From: Cinnamomum chago | Taxonomy: Eukaryota > Streptophyta > Magnoliopsida > Laurales > Lauraceae | Direction: 5' to 3' | Assembly (NCBI GenBank): GCA_038049695.1 | Contig: CP142452.1 | Location: 54,766,501-54,830,500, forward strand | Length of the DNA: 64,000 nt | In this document: one piece after another, positions 47,603 to 58,154 of the stretch | How positions within the stretch are numbered: position 1 is the stretch's first letter | Layout: each line of letters starts with the position of its first letter | Program-made: the position numbers and the translations under genes | Notes under the pieces: generated by a model | What the model was told of the DNA's origin: nothing | Databases searched by the model: none | The model's input: only the letters and a program-made list of their open reading frames with translations

Positions 47603-49008
47603 AGTTATTGCTCTATCGCTTTAGTGATAGAGGACTTAGCTTCGTGTGGTTGCCATCTTGCCAGTTCCCGTTTCCTTGGACACCCGACATGGTTTATATT
47701 GCTTACTTGTTTTCAGTTAAATGATTCATTGCTTTTATGAAAGTTGTTATTTAGATAAGTGTTAATGCTCTCTATTGTAAATCCAGTCACTATTATATTG
47801 TTTTATGTCCTTTGCACACGTACATGTTTTACAGGAATGCCGGTTGGGCGAATACCCGTGCTTTTACATATGTTTCAAACGATAAATGATTTTGCTAGAT
47901 TTATATGATTTTACATGTTTTAAAGGAATACCCGAATTGTTAAATATCCGTGCTTTGTTTTAAATGACATTTGACTTGTGAGATTCCCATGTTTATACCT
48001 GCTTTAAATGATTACCCGATTTCTAAATATCCATGCTTGAAATAGGTTTCAAATGACACTTGTTTTGCCAGATTCCTATGTTTATACCTATTTTACATGA
48101 TAACCGATTTATTAAATATCCGTATTTCTACATAGGTTTCAAATGGACATTGGTTTTGCTAGACTGTTATGGATACCTGATTTGTTGTATACTTGTGTTT
48201 TACTTAAGTTTCAAATGAAAGTTGTTTTGCCATACCGCTATATTTATACATGTTTTAGACGAATACCCGATTGTCAAATATCTATGATTATAGATGATAT
48301 AAATGAATACATGTTTTATTAGATGTTCATGTTTTACCCGTGCTTGAAATGAATACAAGTTTTCCCCGAGATTCCCGACTTTGCACCCGTTTAATTATAT
48401 GCAGCATTTTGAGCAAATAGCATGATTTATCATTTGTATTATTATTCGCTATATTGTGTTCTTTTCATCCACCTGCCAGACCGTCGTGTCTGACCCACTA
48501 CTTTTGGTACTCAGGTTCAGATTTCTTCGCCCCGAGTCGAGTGCTTTTGTTGGCTGTAGAGCCATGCTTTACAGGTTAGTTTGTCGGCTATGTCATGTAG
48601 ACATTGAGCTTGACATCGGAGCTACGTCACATTTGGGTAGTAGTTTATAGCTTATTGTTGTATGGCTTTTATTAGCCTTTTTCTTGGGATTCTTAATTAA
48701 TGTACATTGATAATTGTAACTTGAACATATTTGGGAATGTAATATCCTGTGACTGTCAGCTCTGTAATTTATTGTGTTGGTTACTCCAGTCTGATATGAT
48801 TCTTGATATATTAGCTATATGCTAAAGGTTGAGTGCGACGCGGAATCCGATGGCCACGGACTTCGGGTCGCAACGCCACAAATGCTTCCGCAAAATATTC
48901 AGAATGTGTTGTCTTCACACACGCGGATCTTGGGAGAAGTAAAATACAATTTATGCTTTAATCCCATCTCCCGCCCCCGAGGTTTCGATTCGGGGGCGTG
49001 ACACACAC

Positions 49009-49476
49009 AACGGTCAGAAATATGACCGTTGGTGCCCCAGGGCATTTTCTGCCTGCAGTGTTCCCGGTCGACCGGGACCCCTGGGCCGGTCGACCAGCCA
49101 CACTGCTGGGACCAAAAATTCCAACTTTGCATATTTCAAAGATTTTCTTTGTAGAACTTTTTGGGCCATATAATCAAGCTTAAAAACATGTTTTAAATCA
49201 TTCTAAGGGTTTTAAAACATGAACCATAAAAAGCCTAAAACATTTTGAAAGATTTAAAACTCATAGGCTAGCTTGATTTTCTAAAACTCTTTTCTAATCA
49301 AATGCATCCAAGATTAAAAACAAAACATGCATAAATCAAAACTTTTACAACTCTTAAAAGCAATGCATGTTTAAAACAAGATTTCAAGTTTTTATAAATC
49401 AATGCATATGTGTGTAAATCAAATGATGCTAGAATGATTATGCATCCATCAAATTGCAAATACAAAATTCCTAACA
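49009..49476 (-). mobile_element. Right LTR of S2, segment 2
   Basis: Continues from AACGGTCAG through the GGTCGACC palindromes to CCTAACA at 49476. One palindrome differs from the left LTR (GGTCGACCAGCC against GGTCGACCGGCC). Confidence 0.9.
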
Positions 49477-49481
49477 TGTGG

Positions 49482-50853
49482 AACTCCAAAAACGGACGTA
49501 CGGTTAAAAAGTTATGGCCATTTGAAGTTCGCACTGTTGGGCCCAATGGGCCCATCCGCTCGAGTGGGCCAACACGCGCTCGAGCGGACAGTCCAGCACG
49601 CCCAAACATCAAGCACACGAGCTAAAGCACACAGTTACGCGCTAGAGCGCGCAGTGCGGACTTCTGAGGCCAAAATCTGGCTGTTCCTGTCCTCTTCCAA
49701 CCCATCCATTGCCTACTCCCAGCCTTCAAACAACATTGATACACAAAGATGAGCCTCCAAACATGCTCATAAACATCACCATTCAACCACCATTAAAATC
49801 AACAAAAGATCAATCCATTTAACATCAAAACATGTACAAAATTTCTAAAAAAATAAAGTAATCTAAAGTACACATGCAACATTGAGCCTATAGAGATTAC
49901 TTGCCTTTGCCCAAAAGCTACACAATCCTCTTCAAGCACTCTTACTCAAAAGCTAAGTCAACACTACAAGAATCCCATGGAAAACCATTCAAAACTCAAC
50001 AAAAATGAAAACAAAGAACCCATTTTCACAAAGGGGTTTACAAACATGGAAAACAAGATCTTTAGGGAATAAAATGACTCCATGAAAAATATGGGTTGAA
50101 GCTCTTAACTAGAGAAGGTCAAACAAGAGGAATGAAGGCAAATGGAGAGCTTTCCCAACTTGGAACCTTAAGAAACTTGCATCAATGGAGAGCTTAGGAT
50201 GAGAGGAAGAAGATGGTACCCTTGGAATCTTCTTTGGAGTCTTCTAGGTAGATCATGCAAGATGAAGAAGATGGAAGAGAAGAAGAGCTTTCCTTGCCCT
50301 AGGTCAAGAGATTGCAGAGATTGGGGAAATGAATGAAAAAGAAGAGGGAGATGGGGCTTTAGTGAGGAAATGGGCCCCAAATAACCTGAACTTTGAAATG
50401 GCCAAAACACTAACTTGTGGGCCTCGGATGATTTCGACGAAGAAGGATAAAACGATCACCGAAATATCTAGTTTCCAAAAAGTATATTTTGACATGGTTT
50501 TGAGACCTCGGAAATTGTGTCCAGATTTGTGCAAGAAAGACAATTTTACCCTCTTTGGGTCAAAACTTGGGTTTTTGGGCTTCAAACACAACTGGGCTTA
50601 AAACGAAAGTTGTAACACGTCGAAACATCATTCAAATGAAATCAAAATCACAATCACACGGAAATCGATACGATCTTCCCAAGCTCACACGTGCACTCGG
50701 ACCTTTCCGAGTGTGTCTAACTAATACTAGACGTTCTCAAAATTTCCAAAGTTATGTCCAATACTAAAACTAATTACTTCTAACCCAACAACAACTAAAC
50801 CCACTTAGGACTAAACACACACTAATCGACTTGGTCTGGGTCGGGGTCTAACA
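49482..50853 (-). mobile_element. Right LTR of X, segment 3
   Basis: Matches 15762-17126 of the central LTR after the S2 duplication (TGTGG, 49477-49481) and ends GGTCTAACA at 50853. It carries CGCTCGAGCG at 49577-49586 and a further GCGCTAGAGCGCGC nearby, absent in that form from the central LTR. Confidence 0.9.
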
Positions 50854-50867
50854 GGGTCGCAACAGAC

Positions 50868-50879
50868 TGGTATCAGAGC
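50868..50879 (+). other. Primer binding site of element Z
   Basis: TGGTATCAGAGC three bases after the Z LTR end (GCAACA, 50859-50864). It ties the LTR at 9378-12473 to the gag-pol downstream. Confidence 0.95.
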
Positions 50880-51024
50880 GAGAGGTGTTTCAAGCAATTA
50901 AAAGAAACTAGAAATCCTAAGGACTTGGCGATGATTCGTTAGATCTTTCGTTAGCTAGAATCGTGTGAGCAATGTGTGACCCTTTATTTGATTATTATGT
51001 GCTAATAACTTGTTTTGCAACATC

Positions 51025-52374
51025 ATGCCACCTCGTAAGCGACCGATAAATGGCAATCCCTCCGAAAGTAACAGTGATCATACAGGGCCAGTTGAGGAAG
51101 ATCTGGTTGAAAACATCATGCCAAATCAATTCCAACAAATGATGCAAGCAATGCTTGACCAATAGTGTCAAGCCAATGAGAATCAAACTAGGCTATAAGA
51201 ACAGATGCTTAAGTAAGATGAAGATCATGTCAGGGAGTTGGCAGAGATGCAGAGGCAATTGTTAGAAGTATTGCAAAGGAGACCCGGACCAGTCCAAGCT
51301 CAACCTGCTATTGTCATCAATCAGAGGCAACATGACCCAAACGCTTTATTTGAGCGGTTCCGGAAGAGAGCTCCGAAGGACTTTCTAGGGATAGAAGATC
51401 CATTAGCGGCAGATGATTGGTTGGAGCATACGGAGAACATCTTTAAGATCTTCCAATGCACCGAGGGAGAAAGAGTGAAACTTGCATCATCTCTCTTTAT
51501 CGATGCAGCAAACATATGGTGGAAAACACTTAGGGATGAGTACAGAACTATGGCAGACGCAGTGGCTTGAGTTAGCTTCAAGAGACAGTTCCACGACAAA
51601 TATGTACCCACACACATCAAGAAGCAGAAGGCAATAGAGTTCCAGCAACTTGTCCAAAGCAACATGACAGTCCTCGAATACCTCACAAAATTCAAGAGAT
51701 TGTCTAGATTTGCTCCAGAGTTAGTAGACATGGTGGAGAAAAGAATTGCAAAGTTCCTCGAAGGACTAAATCCCATCATTGAGAAAGATGCTACCGGAGT
51801 TGTACCACCTGCAACCTTCAACGAGGCTGTCAAGAGGGCCTATAAATTTGAGAGCTTCCATAACAAAATCCTCAAAGTTCAGGGAAAGAGTCCAGCTTAC
51901 CAACAAAACCATCAGCACCAGAGAAATTAGCATAACAAGAGGCAGAGGCCAGAGCAGAATGTTCAGAATCAAGTGGTTTGCATCCACTGTGGGAAGAATT
52001 ATGTGAGCGCTGAATGTCGTACCATTACAGGAGCATGCTTCAAGTGTGGTTCCATGAGCCACCAAATGAGGGACTGTCCAAGACCGAATAGGCAGAATCA
52101 GCAACAGCAAGCAGCACAGTGTCCAGCACCACCACAGAATGCAATTGTTGTCCAGAATCAAGCAAGGCCACTTCAGCAACAAGCACCACAGCAACAGTAT
52201 AGACCACAGCAGCAGTAACAGTAGGCCCGTCAACAGGGACAGAATCAGAATCAGCGTCCCCCACAACAAAATAAGAATGCACAACAAGGCAGGCCACAAC
52301 AAGCTCAGAATAGGCCACAGCATCGGCGGCAAATCTATGCGGTCAATAGGGCTGATGCAAAGGCAGCAAGGAAT
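51025..52374 (+). pseudogene. Gag of element Z, seven in-frame stops
   Basis: One continuous frame from ATG at 51025. The capsid-like region (about 51238-51900) has ADDWLEHTENIFKIF and LFIDAANIWWKT, as in plant chromovirus Gag. A Gln-rich stretch follows, then a CCHC knuckle CFKCGSMSHQMRDC at about 52040-52080, preceded by a degenerate one. Stops lie at 51163 (TAG), 51196 and 51214 (TAA), 51568 (TGA), 51928 (TAG), 52216 (TAA) and 52222 (TAG). Most sit where a single C-to-T change from CAA, CAG or CGA would explain them. Gag would form the particle; this copy cannot make it. Confidence 0.8.
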
Positions 52375-52899
52375 GTGGTGGAAGGTACACTCCTCATTTG
52401 TGGGATTAAAGCTAGGATTTTGTTTGACCCTGGCTCTACACATTCGTTTTTATCCTGTGAATTTTCTGAGTTGATTAATATGCATGCTAGAGAACTTGAG
52501 TTCATTTTGATTGTGGCAACCCCAGTAGGTAAACAAGTTATTTGTAGAACCTTTTATCCTAGTTGCACAGTCCAGATAGGAGAAGTGGTTTTAACTGCAG
52601 ATCTCATTTTATTGGAGATGCATGATTATGATGTCATCCTAGGGATGGATTGGCTGGCAGCGTACCATGCCACAATGGATTGCTTCCATAAGACCCTTAC
52701 TTTCAAGTTAGATGAAACACCAGCAAGGGTGTTGTTTCAGGGAGAGAGGAGAAATCCTCGTGCAGGGTTTGTCTCAGCGTTGAAGGCTGATAGACTTTTG
52801 AAAAGTGGATGTGAAGCGTATTTGGCATTTATCACGGAGGATAAACGGTCCCAAGGGGTGGAGGAGATCCCAATTGTTTGGGAATTCCCGGATGTTTTT
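52375..52899 (+). pseudogene. Aspartic protease and linker of element Z
   Basis: It continues in the gag frame. The active-site stretch reads ILFDPGSTHSFLS, where DSG or DTG would be expected, so the catalytic triad is DPG in this copy. The flap and C-terminal part include DVILGMDWLAAYHA. The linker leads to EFPDVFP, where a frameshift within a G-run at 52899-52906 moves to the RT frame. Confidence 0.75.
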
Positions 52900-54236
52900 C
52901 CGGGGGGAGATTCCGGGTTTACCACCCATCAGAGGGATTGATTTCACTATCGAGTTGTTACCAGGGACCGCTCCGATATCTATTGCACCATATAGAATGG
53001 CTCCGGCAGAATTGGGAGAATTAAAGACTCAGTTGCAAGAATTGTTAGACAAAGGCTTTGTGAGACCGAGCATTTCACCATGGGGAGCCCCAGTCTTATT
53101 TGTCAAGAAGAAAGATGGTTCGATGAGAATGTATATAGATTATAGGAGATTGAATCAAGTGACCATCAAGAACAAATACCCATTGCCAAGGATAGATGAA
53201 TTGTTTGATCAACTATAAGATGCTTCTTACTTTTCGAAGATTGACTTGAGATCCGGTTACCATCAGCTGAGAGTCAGATAATCAGATGTGTTGAAAACAG
53301 CTTTCCGAACGAGATATGGCCACTATGAGTTCCTAGTTATGCCATTTGGGTTGACTAATGCACCAGCAGTGTTCATGGCATTGATGAACAAGATATTTGC
53401 AGAGTATCTAGATCAGTTTGTGGTAGTATTCATTGACGATATCTTAGTGTACTCCATGACCAGAGAAGAGCATGAAGAGCACTTGAAAATAGCACTGCAA
53501 CTTTTGAGAGAGAACCATCTGTATGCGAAGCTCAACAAATGTGAATTTTGGTTAGACCAAGTAGCATTTTTTGGGCACGTTATCTTTAAAGAAGGTTTGT
53601 CAGTAGATCCGTCCAAGATTGAAGCAGTAGTGAATTGGGAAAGATCGAAGAATGTGACAGAAATCAGAAGTTTTCTAGGATTGGCAGGCTATTATCGGAG
53701 GTTTGTGCAAGGATTTTCGTCGATTGCGTCACCATTGACGAAGTTGACAAGGAAGAATGTACCATATGTATGGACAGATCAGTGTGGAGTGAGTTTTCAA
53801 AAGCTAAAGAAGAGATTGACTACAGCACCAGTCCTTACTTTGCCATCCGGAAGCGGCGGTTTTACCATTTTTACCGATGCTTCGAATGTTGGACTCGGTT
53901 GCGTGTTGATGCAAAAAGGAAAACTTGTTGCATATGGATCCCGAAAGTTGAAAGATCACGAGAAGAACTATGCCACCCATGATCTTGAGCTTGCAGCGGT
54001 TGTTTTCGTGTTGAAAATATGGAGACATTACCTCTATGGAGAGAAGTTCGAAGTCCACTCCGACCACCGCAGCTTACAGTATTTATTCTCTCATAAGGAA
54101 TTGAACATGAGGCAGAGAAGATGGATGGAATACATCAATGATTACGATTTTCCAATCAAGTACCACCCGGGGAAAGGTAATGTAGTTGCCGATGCCTTGA
54201 GCAGAAAATCAGTAGGCTTGGCAAATCTAAGTGGCA
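52900..54236 (+). pseudogene. RT and RNase H of element Z
   Basis: RT starts after the frameshift and reads through [27 protein letters not shown], a TAA at 53216, another TAA at 53279, [16 protein letters not shown] and the FIDD box (about 53430-53441). RNase H follows with [14 protein letters not shown] and [11 protein letters not shown]. It ends at ANLSG, where element W is inserted (TSD CTTGT). The first stop corresponds to a Gln codon in X (CAA to TAA); the second to GAC, so not all stops are simple transitions. Confidence 0.85.
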
Positions 54237-54550
54237 CTTGTTGTTGACACCAAAAATGTCACTTTGCCTCTTCACACCAAAAGCTACATGGAGCCGCATC
54301 CTACCAAAAATAGGCAGGCGCCACTTCAAGCATCAGATCTTGTCAGAATCAAACAAAAACTGCAAGGTCATTCAAAACAACCAAAAGAGAGGTACACATG
54401 AAGTTTCGGGCCATTCCGACATCATTTGGCCTAGCTTCACTTCTCCAACAGCTAAGCAGCAGCTCCCGGCAGCTGAGCACCCCGGGACCATGGCACCCAA
54501 TTCGGAGCTTGTGGATCATCTCAAAATAACTCCAATAGGCTCCCCATCAA

Positions 54551-54898
54551 ATTTCAGGTCAATCGGACATCGTTTGACCGAAAGTCAAAGCTCAGCATCT
54601 CTCTCGCAGGAGAAACAAAGGCAAGCGTTTGCATGACTCCAAACGGCTTCAAAACTCAAACGAAAGCCTATGGTTGGTCCTAACTACTGATGAGGGAGTC
54701 ACACGTCGAATTTCAGGTCAATCGGACATCGTTTGACCAAAAGTCAAAGCTCGGCATTTCCCTCGCAGTGAAATCAAAGGCAAGCATTTGCATGACCCCA
54801 AACGGCTTCAAAACTCAAAAGAAAGCCCATGGTTGGTCTTATTTAATGCTCAAGAAGCTTCACCTCAAATTTCAGGTCATTCCGACATCGTTTGACCC
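54551..54898 (+). repeat. 159-bp tandem repeats in W
   Basis: Units start at 54551, 54710 and 54869 with ATTTCAGGTCA and contain GACATCGTTTGACC and CCAAACGGCTTCAAAACTC. Both complete units are exactly 159 bp; the third is cut after about 30 bp. A weaker related stretch at about 54398 may be an earlier copy. Confidence 0.85.
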
Positions 54899-55119
54899 TG
54901 TTTCAGCTTCTGGCGGAAAATCAACAGTTCTGCGCTCGGCTTTTCCCGAAAAATCGGAAACTTTGCAAACCAATTTGCAAGGATTCTCATCATGTTTTTC
55001 AGATGGAAATCAAGCCAAAAATGTGGAGAAATGTCATAGAAAACAAACAAAAAAAACGGAAGCGAAAAACGACGAAAAACGGCCAGAAACGGGCCCCGGG
55101 AAGCAATTTTCCCCCCAGG

Positions 55120-55230
55120 GTCGCAGAGCCCCGCGACCCTAGGCCAGGCCTGCGACCCTGGGCCATGGTCGCCGGCGACCATGGCCCATGGTCGCCGGAG
55201 ACCATGGGGCCGGCGACCCTGGGAGGTCCG
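55120..55230 (+). repeat. Palindrome cluster of W with a perfect 30-bp palindrome
   Basis: 55159-55188 is a perfect palindrome whose left arm is TGGGCCATGGTCGCC. A second hairpin with arms CCCATGGTC and GACCATGGG overlaps it to the right (55186-55209). GCGACCCT words flank both sides. The cluster is about 0.72 kb upstream of the TATA box. Confidence 0.95.
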
Positions 55231-55905
55231 GGGCGCCGATTTCGCCCCTGGACCCCCCGTTTCGTCCGTTTTCGCGAGACGAGTTGTTCTGTCCCTGTGA
55301 TTTTTCCAGATTCAGACTTTTGAGGCTCCAAATTCGCCGATATTCGCCAAGATCACAGGAATCCTTCCAAGAACTTCAAAAACTTCGTTGATCGCCAGCT
55401 GAACAACCAAAAAGTGCACTTTCTGCCCGCCCGATCGCGAAATCGACTGGACAGATGCTGCCGGCCCGCTGGTATCAACCAATGTCTGAAACTACATGAT
55501 CATCTGATGTTGATTTACATAAGGATCCATCGATGATCATCGCAAAGGGAATTCCAAGAGACGCAACATGGCCCGCGACTCTTCAGCTACCAAGGTGGCC
55601 ACTTAGTGCAATCAATTGGCCCGTTTATGGCAAGTTAATGCGGTCATTAACCCATTATCTTGAACGGCCCAATCAAAAGCCTCCGTTCAGGAGTTACAAG
55701 TCCAAGCAATCATGGCATTCAAGCCATGAAACTCCTAACATAATGGAGATTAAAGGCGATTAAATGCCCATGACTCTCCTCCGGCCAATGAAATCCAAGG
55801 GTCAGGAGTTACAAAACAAAAAGCAATTAAACTTGTAACTCCTCCCTTAATGAGCTTTATTACCATAAAGGCTCATAAATCACTCCTAAAGGCTACCAAA
55901 AGGCC

Positions 55906-55913
55906 TATAAATA
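55906..55913 (+). promoter_or_regulatory. TATA box of W
   Basis: GGCCTATAAATAGGAG; the core TATAAATA is a consensus plant TATA box. Confidence 0.6.
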
Positions 55914-56422
55914 GGAGTCCTCTCCAAGCATTCCAGAAAAGAGGGGGGGACACACACAGAAGGATCCGGAAAAATCGCCAGAAAATCATTCAAAAATCCT
56001 TGGAGAAATCTCTACAACCCTGCTCCTTCAAGAAAACTCTGCTGTAACAAGTTCAACAAGGTGATTGAAGCCCCTTGGGGGGCCACCCCCCCCCAAAGAC
56101 CACCTCTCCTTCTATCCAACATGGCTAGATGCGGCTTTTCAGCCCGTCTACTCAGTTTTTTACCGGATATAGGACCTTATCTTGGTCCTTATCCTCTAAA
56201 AATCTGAGGTTGGAGCCAAGCCAAGAAATCAAGCACTATGTTCTCATCTGAAGGACGATGGCGGAGCCCATACATGACTCGCGACCATCGATCTGAACGA
56301 GCCCTCCCACAATCGCATGAGAAGTTAGATTCCTTTTTCTTACTTTTCTGTTGTAAATTGTATTTTTTCTAAAGAGACAAAAAATCACATCTCTTGTCTT
56401 TCATTATTGATAAGATTTGTAA

Positions 56423-56502
56423 ATCGCCTTTCATGGCAAAATCGCCTCCAACGGCATCAAACCGCCTTCTACGGCACAAAAACGCCTTTCACGGCATTCA
56501 AA
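56423..56502 (+). repeat. Four ~20-bp units in W
   Basis: CGCCTTTCATGGCA, CGCCTCCAACGGCA, CGCCTTCTACGGCA and CGCCTTTCACGGCA start at 56425, 56443, 56463 and 56483, separated by short A-rich spacers. Confidence 0.85.
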
Positions 56503-56745
56503 CAAAACTGTCTCTTTTATTAAAATATGTATGCAATGGAAAACTAGAAAAAAGTTTCATTTCCCTTTTTACTTGTGAAGGTGGATCTCCGGATCACCAT
56601 TTCTAAATTCCAAGTATTAAAGAGAAATTGGCATACCCGTACAAAAAAACTGATGCCCGCTTTTCCTTTTTCCCTCCACCATACCCCGTCAGCCCCGGGG
56701 CGGAGGCAGCTTTGGAAAAAGACAAAAGCCGGGACCATCACTTGT

Positions 56746-58154
56746 ATTTTTGAGCAATTTGAAGAGTTGAGCATAGACCTACAGCCACTAAGGAATGGTG
56801 TACTATTAGCTAACATAAAAGTGTCAAAGCCTTCTATCATTCAGAAGATCAAGGATAGTCAGTTGCAAGATCCAGAGTTGGCCAAGATTCCAAAGCATAT
56901 AGCAGACCATACTGATTTCCGTATTGTTGATGGAGTCTTATACTACCGTGACCGTTTGTGTGTGCCTAACATCGAAGATTTGAGAAGTGACATCATGACC
57001 GAGGCTCACAGCACGAAGTACTCTTGCATCCAGGCAGTACAAAGATGTATCAGAATTTGAAGGGCAGATTTTGGTGGAACAACATGAAGAGGGAAATTGC
57101 AGCGTTTGTTTCCCATTGCATGACTTGTCAGTTGATAAAGGCAGAGCATCAGAGGCCTCCAGGATTGTTACAGCCATTAGAGATCCCGGAATGGAAGTGG
57201 GAGCACATTACCATGGATTTTATTTCGGGACTACCAAGGACCAGCAGAGGCAACGATGCGATATGGGTCATTGTTGACCGTCTCACCAAGTCAGCTCATT
57301 TCATTCCTATGAGGACAGGGAAGAAGATACACATGCTACCTTTGGCAGAGTTGTTTGTCAACGAGATTGTCAGTCGAAATGGACAACCAGTTTCTATCAC
57401 ACCTGACAGAGACAGCAGATTTGTCTCGAGGTTCTAGAAGACGCTACATGAGTCTATGGGTACGAGATTACAATTCAGCACGGCTTATCACCCTCAAACA
57501 AATGGCCAGTCAAAAAGAACAATTCAGACCCTAGAGGATATGCTTCGTGCTTGTGTGTTAGACTTCAAGACTCAATGGGATGAGACATTACCGTTGTGTG
57601 AGTTTGCTTACAACAACAGCTACCATTCAAGCATTGGTATGGAGCCTTTCGAGGCATTGTATGCCAGAAGGTGTAGGACACTTGTATGTTGGGAAGAAGT
57701 CGGCATTCGCAGTTTTCATGGACCGACTATTCTAAGTGAGACCAACGACAAAATCAAGTTGATGCAAGAACGTCTGAAAGTGTCTCGGAGTAGACAGAAG
57801 AGCTATGCAAACTCCCACCGCAGAGATTTACAGTTCAAAGAAGGAGACAAGGTTTTCTTGAAAGTGTCACCCACTAGAGGAACATTGAGATTTGGACAGA
57901 AAGGCAAGCTATCATGGAGATACATTGGACCATACGACATTGTGAATAAGATCGATGATGTGGCTTAAAGGTTAGCCTTACCACCTGAGCTATCCGGCGT
58001 ACACAACGTCTTTCATGTGTCTATGTTGAAGAAGTGTGTCCCCGATCCGTCACATGTACTCCGACATGAACCATTGGAGATTCGAGAGGATGCTACCTAT
58101 GTTGAGAGGCCCGTTCAAATCATTGATACGAATGAACAAGAGTTTAGGACACGG
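56746..58154 (+). pseudogene. Integrase and start of chromodomain, element Z
   Basis: It continues the RNase H frame after W (56746-57060), then a 1-bp loss near 57030 shifts to frame 57024-58154. The zinc finger ends CMTCQ (about 57120). The DDE core shows MDFISGLP, TPDRDSRFVSRF and QTNGQSKRT; note Lys where the family has Glu in that last block, so the third catalytic residue is missing. Stops are TAG at 57435 (a Trp codon in X) and TAA at 57966. A GPY motif (IGPYDIV) and the start of the chromodomain-like tail are present, but the sequence stops at 58154, where another LTR begins. Confidence 0.85.

Larger units (their letters stand above)
44654..49003 (+). mobile_element. Y3: solo LTR of the Y family, longer and mosaic (4,350 bp)
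   Basis: Begins TGTGAGAACCCGACCC and ends GGGGGCGTGACA, with TSD CACAC (44649-44653 and 49004-49008). Both ends match Y1 and Y2, but the middle (about 46230-46860) matches the Z LTR instead, including Z-type palindromes. The leader just after the TATA box (45166) also differs from Y1/Y2 (about 45170-45480). It contains a 67-bp triplication at 47400-47602. No gene is supported. Confidence 0.9.
25816..49476 (-). mobile_element. S2: non-coding Sirevirus-like element, interrupted by Y2 and Y3
   Basis: In plus coordinates it runs from TGAAAGTCC to CCTAACA, flanked by TSD TGTGG (25811-25815 and 49477-49481). The left LTR (25816-27894 plus 39724-39857) and right LTR (42909-44653 plus 49009-49476) are both 2,213 bp by my count, and I found about 16 base differences by eye. 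Internal sequence is 39858-42908 and contains no gag or pol. Repeated polypurine tracts and similarity to S1 place it in the same family. With no proteins of its own it must have been copied in trans. Confidence 0.9.
12474..50853 (-). mobile_element. Element X: tandem dimer of a gag-deleted Tekay-like chromovirus
   Basis: In plus coordinates: partial LTR (12474-13200), RT fragment (13201-14155), primer site, full LTR (14317-17126), polypurine tract, pol (17164-20201), primer site, and a right LTR in three segments to 50853. The outer ends are TGTCGCGACC and GGTCTAACA (TGTTAGACC ... GGTCGCGACA in element sense). TSD GGGTC is present at 12469-12473 and 50854-50858. The whole unit lies in the Z 5' LTR. 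Confidence 0.85.
54242..56740 (+). mobile_element. W: unclassified solo LTR (2,499 bp) inside Z pol
   Basis: Begins TGTTGACACC and ends GGGACCATCA, with TSD CTTGT (54237-54241 and 56741-56745). Removing it and one TSD restores the Z reading frame across the junction. No primer site or internal domain is visible, so a solo LTR is likely. It contains 159-bp tandem repeats (54551-54898), a perfect 30-bp palindrome (55159-55188), a TATA box TATAAATA at 55906-55913 and a 20-bp tandem repeat (56423-56502). Small open frames here look incidental. The orientation is set only by the TATA box. Confidence 0.85.
9378..58154 (+). mobile_element. Element Z: Tekay-like chromovirus, heavily interrupted
   Basis: The 5' LTR runs 9378-12473 and resumes at 50859-50864 after element X and its TSD. 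The primer site follows at 50868, gag at 51025, protease at about 52380, RT and RNase H at about 52900-54236, then element W, then integrase to 58154. The RT box is FIDD and the integrase style is chromoviral. The chromodomain end, polypurine tract and 3' LTR are not in view, because a Z-type LTR starts at 58155. Five base pairs left of the LTR (GATCT, 9373-9377) would be the expected target duplication. Confidence 0.8.

Noticed and set aside
52139-52474. Overlapping frames on both strands in the Gln-rich Gag region
   Set aside because: Shadows of the low-complexity CAG/CAA-rich gag frame; the gag frame itself has the zinc knuckle.
53635-53982. A 115-aa frame overlapping RNase H
   Set aside because: Different frame from the clear RNase H reading; no similarity of its own.
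54877-55331. Pro/Arg-rich frames of 100-140 aa in W
   Set aside because: They are produced by the GC-rich palindrome cluster and exist on both strands; not conserved coding sequence.
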